Shown: one piece after another, positions 62,023-64,000 of the stretch
How the letters are laid out: every line of letters begins with the position of its first letter
Position numbering within the stretch: position 1 is the stretch's first letter
Source: Bacteroidia bacterium
GTDB taxonomy: Bacteria; Bacteroidota; Ignavibacteria; SZUA-365
Direction: 5' to 3'
Assembly: GCA_027493955.1 (NCBI GenBank)
Contig: JAOSJT010000001.1
Coordinates: 1,661,131 to 1,725,130, forward strand
Length of the DNA stretch: 64,000 nucleotides
Made by a program: the position numbers and the translations under genes
The notes under the pieces: model-generated
What the model saw: the letters and a program-made list of their open reading frames with translations, nothing else
Database searches by the model: none
What the model was told of the DNA's origin: nothing

Positions 62023-62331
62023 ATGGCTACGCGTACCCCAGGCCGCAAACGCGTCTCTTCGGGCGAGGCCCTCGGCAAGAAGCTGCTCCCATCCGTGCGC
62101 GAAATGAAGGCCTCGCAGGCCGCACGTGTCACGAACATCGAGTCCAATGGCGTTGTGCAGGCACGCCATAATACCGGCTTGTCTTAAGCGCAATTTGCGA
62201 TGGCACTGAGCATTTCCATGCGTACGCTCCGGGAGTGGGAACAAGGTCGCCGCACCCCTTCCGGCCCCGCCCGGGCGCCTATCCGTATCCCAAATCGGCA
62301 TCCCGAAGTCGTGCGTGCGGTACCGGTTTGA
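62023..62331 (+). pseudogene. XRE-family (HigA-like) antitoxin with premature stop
   Basis: From ATG 62023 the frame reads LGKKLLPSVREMKASQAARV...ARHNTGLS, then TAA at 62185-62187, then AQFAMALSISMRTLREWEQG and IPNRHPEVV to TGA 62331. Family proteins read TGLSQAQFA here, so a Q codon (CAA) became TAA, cutting the protein before its helix-turn-helix. No HigB-type toxin is left upstream. A dead solitary antitoxin. Confidence 0.85.
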
Positions 62332-63106
62332 CACAGTGCGACGCTGCCGGTCCACACCGGTGCGGGAAGGCCGCGCTTGCAGCGGGATACTGTGGAGCGA
62401 TACTTCCGGAGACGGGCAGCGTATTAACCTACCTCTACTTCTCCACGGTTCCTGTGCGAGGTTTCGGCTTCGCGGCCCCTGAGCGTAGTCGAAGGGCAAC
62501 CACCGTCGAAGGGGCGCCTTTGCGTTGACTCCCCCTCCCCTGTGTCTTTCCGATGAAAATATATTTTGTTCACCTCTTGACTATTAGCGATCATTCTCCG
62601 ATTTTTGTGGAATACTAGGAAGCGCGGCGCAAGCCGGACCACAAAACAGTGGGAGGAAACCGAGAGAATCGCTACGATCCGTATTCCATCATTCTCATGA
62701 CATCCCCCGCACGCCTCGCGATCATGCAAGCGTCTATGATCGCCGTGCGATGCGCCACCGCGACCTGAGCAGTGTTACCCTATGATCTCAACTCCACATC
62801 CGCACCGGCCATCACATGGGACCGAATTGGCGGAGCTTGGGCGGGGGGGCGGAAGTCGCACTCCTTGATACTTGGAAACACGGGGGGCCTCGTCGATTTC
62901 AAGTGTTAGCGAGAGTAAACCGTCTTGCTCCATATAACACGAAAGATCGAGCGCTGCTGAGATTGCTTGAGTCTGGAGAATAATCACGAGATGAAGCATT
63001 GTGAAAGCCATTTTCAGTGCAGGATAACCGGCGGTCAGATAGTAATCGATACTCCGGATTATCGGGACAACCATTCAATGACGGTCGACAAAAAAGGAGC
63101 ATAGGC
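62332..63106. other. gene-poor region
   Basis: 775 bp with the 61-bp repeat at 62456-62516 and otherwise no convincing gene; the open frames have no family features. Confidence 0.45.
62456..62516. repeat. 61-bp CTGAGCGTAGTCGAAGG dispersed repeat, copy 2
   Basis: Same orientation and 58/61 identical to 55748-55808, ending CCACCGTCGAAGGGGCG and followed by GCCTTTGCGTTGACTCCCC, a CTCTGCG-family tail. Confidence 0.85.
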
Positions 63107-63391
63107 ATGCGTATTTGTGACGCTATCAAGAACATGCAGACGCTGAGTTTCACTTACAATGGGTATAGACGTGTCGTTGAGCCGCATACGTATGGCACAG
63201 ACACAAAAGGCCACGAAGCATTGCGCGCGTATCAGACAAGCGGTAGCAGCGAGTCTGGAGAACTTGGCTGGAAGCTCTTCCATGTCGGAGATATCCGCGG
63301 CTTATCCGTGCTGGAAGCCACCTTCCCGAAGCCTCGTCCCGGATACAAACGCGGAGATAAAGGCTTCTCCTCTATCCGCTGCCAGCTCTAA
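63107..63391 (+). CDS. small WYL-domain-like protein
   Basis: A 94-residue protein: MRICDAIKNMQTLSFTYNGY, RRVVEPHTYGTDTKGHEALR, then ELGWKLFHVGDIRGLSVLEA. This is the core of a WYL domain (ligand-sensing fold of defence-linked and DNA-damage regulators) without a DNA-binding part. AGGAGC lies six bases before the ATG. Short WYL-only proteins of this kind are common but uncharacterised. It lies 270 bp upstream of a caspase-like gene on the same strand. Confidence 0.75.
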   Translation: MRICDAIKNMQTLSFTYNGYRRVVEPHTYGTDTKGHEALRAYQTSGSSESGELGWKLFHVGDIRGLSVLEATFPKPRPGYKRGDKGFSSIRCQL

Positions 63392-63472
63392 CCGAACAGC
63401 ATCCGCATAGTTTCGCTGGCGTTCAAGCTGATAGTTCAAAGCATTGGTAGACACTCTAGATTATTAAATTTT

Positions 63473-63661
63473 GTGAGCGGTTTGCAAATATTGAAGAATC
63501 AGCTTGACCAAATGAGCACGAAAAGTGAAACCATGGATATCGAAGCCGACGAAAAAGAAGCAATGGATTGCGGTAACTCAGGGAGCACGGGGTGTGGGGT
63601 GCTACTCGGACAGTATCCACCTGGGCTTTGTATGATAAGGAAACTAATAATTCATGTGTAA
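63473..63661 (+). CDS. small ORF, uncertain
   Basis: A 62-codon frame from GTG 63473 (SGLQILKNQLDQMSTKSETM...) ending 3 bp before the caspase-like gene. The acidic helical first half looks coding-like, but there is no family match and no strong ribosome site. May be a leader gene or noise. Confidence 0.25.
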   Translation: MSGLQILKNQLDQMSTKSETMDIEADEKEAMDCGNSGSTGCGVLLGQYPPGLCMIRKLIIHV

Positions 63662-63664
63662 TCT

Positions 63665-64000
63665 ATGAAAAACGGAACCCCACACACAAAGCCAGAAGTT
63701 TTCATTCTGGAGTCATTAACACTCGATGACGAAGGCAAAGACCAGAAAGATGGGTTGATGCTATCACAGGCACTGCACCTTTATAACAAAAAGCCGAAGT
63801 ATTTTTACTTTCGGACTGAGCGCGAGCTGATCAATCTGATCGCCTTATTCAAGGAATCCAACTATCGATACCTCCATCTTTCCTGCCACGGCTCTGCAGC
63901 ATCGCTCAGCACTACTTTCGACGAACTTGACTATGGTAGCGTCGGACGAATACTAGGCGGCACACTCAACAACAAGAGATTATTCGTATCCGCCTGCGAG
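63665..64000 (+). CDS. caspase/CHAT-like cysteine protease family protein (5' part only)
   Basis: 112 codons are visible before the window ends, all in frame. The sequence EVFILESLTLDDEG, QALHLYNKKPKYFYFRTERE, YRYLHLSCHGSA (His75) and NNKRLFVSACE (Cys111) has the His...Cys spacing and flanking strands of the caspase/CHAT superfamily: hydrophobic strand-H-G, then hydrophobic strand-S-A-C. The catalytic dyad would be His75-Cys111. Such proteins act as effectors in some defence and cell-death systems, but short solitary forms are uncharacterised. The C-terminus and any partner domain lie outside the window. Confidence 0.7.
   Translation, partial: MKNGTPHTKPEVFILESLTLDDEGKDQKDGLMLSQALHLYNKKPKYFYFRTERELINLIALFKESNYRYLHLSCHGSAASLSTTFDELDYGSVGRILGGTLNNKRLFVSACE

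Noticed and set aside
62775-63074. 99-codon minus-strand frame upstream of the WYL gene
   Set aside because: No family feature, low-complexity proline/cysteine end; opposite the likely promoter region of 63107.

Overview
The window looks like a chromosomal segment of a GC-rich, free-living bacterium of the FCB (Bacteroidota/Chlorobi/Ignavibacteria-Kapabacteria) assemblage. The clearest sign is a set of secreted proteins ending in type IX secretion (T9SS) type A sorting domains with a YPNPV...YDMLGREV signature; DUF2851, TIGR03987 and many signal-peptide/lipoprotein ORFs agree. Promoters that can be read (upstream of the DUF134 operon, tRNA-Pro, a RelB-MazF pair and a nitroreductase) are canonical TTGxxx-17 bp-TAxATT, not the Bacteroidia TTTG/TAnnTTTG type, which suggests a lineage outside class Bacteroidia. 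The organism name is inference; no rRNA is present.

Layout. 1-5263 (minus): a tightly overlapping operon of a family 9 glycosyltransferase, a small lipoprotein, rpe, DUF2851 and a secreted alpha/beta-hydrolase running off the left edge. 5500-7548: a Ca2+/Na+ antiporter and a lipoprotein. 7804-12751 (minus): a seven-gene operon of DUF134 regulator, two MinD/Mrp-type ATPases each with a two-cluster ferredoxin insert, a NifX-like protein, DUF5320, a membrane protein and an SDR-helical fusion. Its promoter carries one copy of a 21-bp direct repeat in the spacer and one in the leader. 13104-15328: tRNA-Pro(UGG) followed by a 2.15-kb islet bounded by a repeat of the tRNA 3' end, holding an AAA ATPase and a small ORF, both with homopolymer frameshifts. 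15496-18095: an MBL-fold hydrolase, a DUF4258/DUF2283 pair, then a truncated copy of the hydrolase 3' end. 18287-28685: SDRs, a GT-C-like membrane protein, an outer-membrane barrel protein, an M29-like peptidase, a GIY-YIG protein and two toxin-antitoxin (TA) pairs. 29332-32621: a GT4 / GH130 glycan pair. 33127-40449: a 1513-residue adenylate-forming/kinase-like/GNAT fusion, two AT-rich leucine-rich-repeat genes, and a truncated copy of the fusion's 5' end. 41674-53563: T9SS cargo, with four tandem ~700-residue YCF48/BNR-repeat propeller paralogues. 53731-64000: two HicAB pairs, a TetR/nitroreductase operon with paired operators, a Fic 'mobile mystery' pair, an AAA-DUF4143 ATPase, broken and small regulatory genes, and at the right edge the start of a caspase/CHAT-like protein. 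This last part is full of non-coding dispersed repeats.

Three themes connect the parts. (1) Three times the end of a host gene (tRNA-Pro 3' end, MBL hydrolase 3' end, adenylate-enzyme 5' end) is duplicated in direct orientation around a small foreign-looking cargo. (2) TA-type modules are dense: six pairs plus one broken antitoxin. (3) Intergenic DNA carries several unrelated dispersed repeat families. Nothing here proves a complete new defence system. The best leads are the terminal-duplication islets, the adenylate/kinase/GNAT fusion, the doubled-operator DUF134/Mrp/NifX operon, and the caspase-like gene cut by the window edge.
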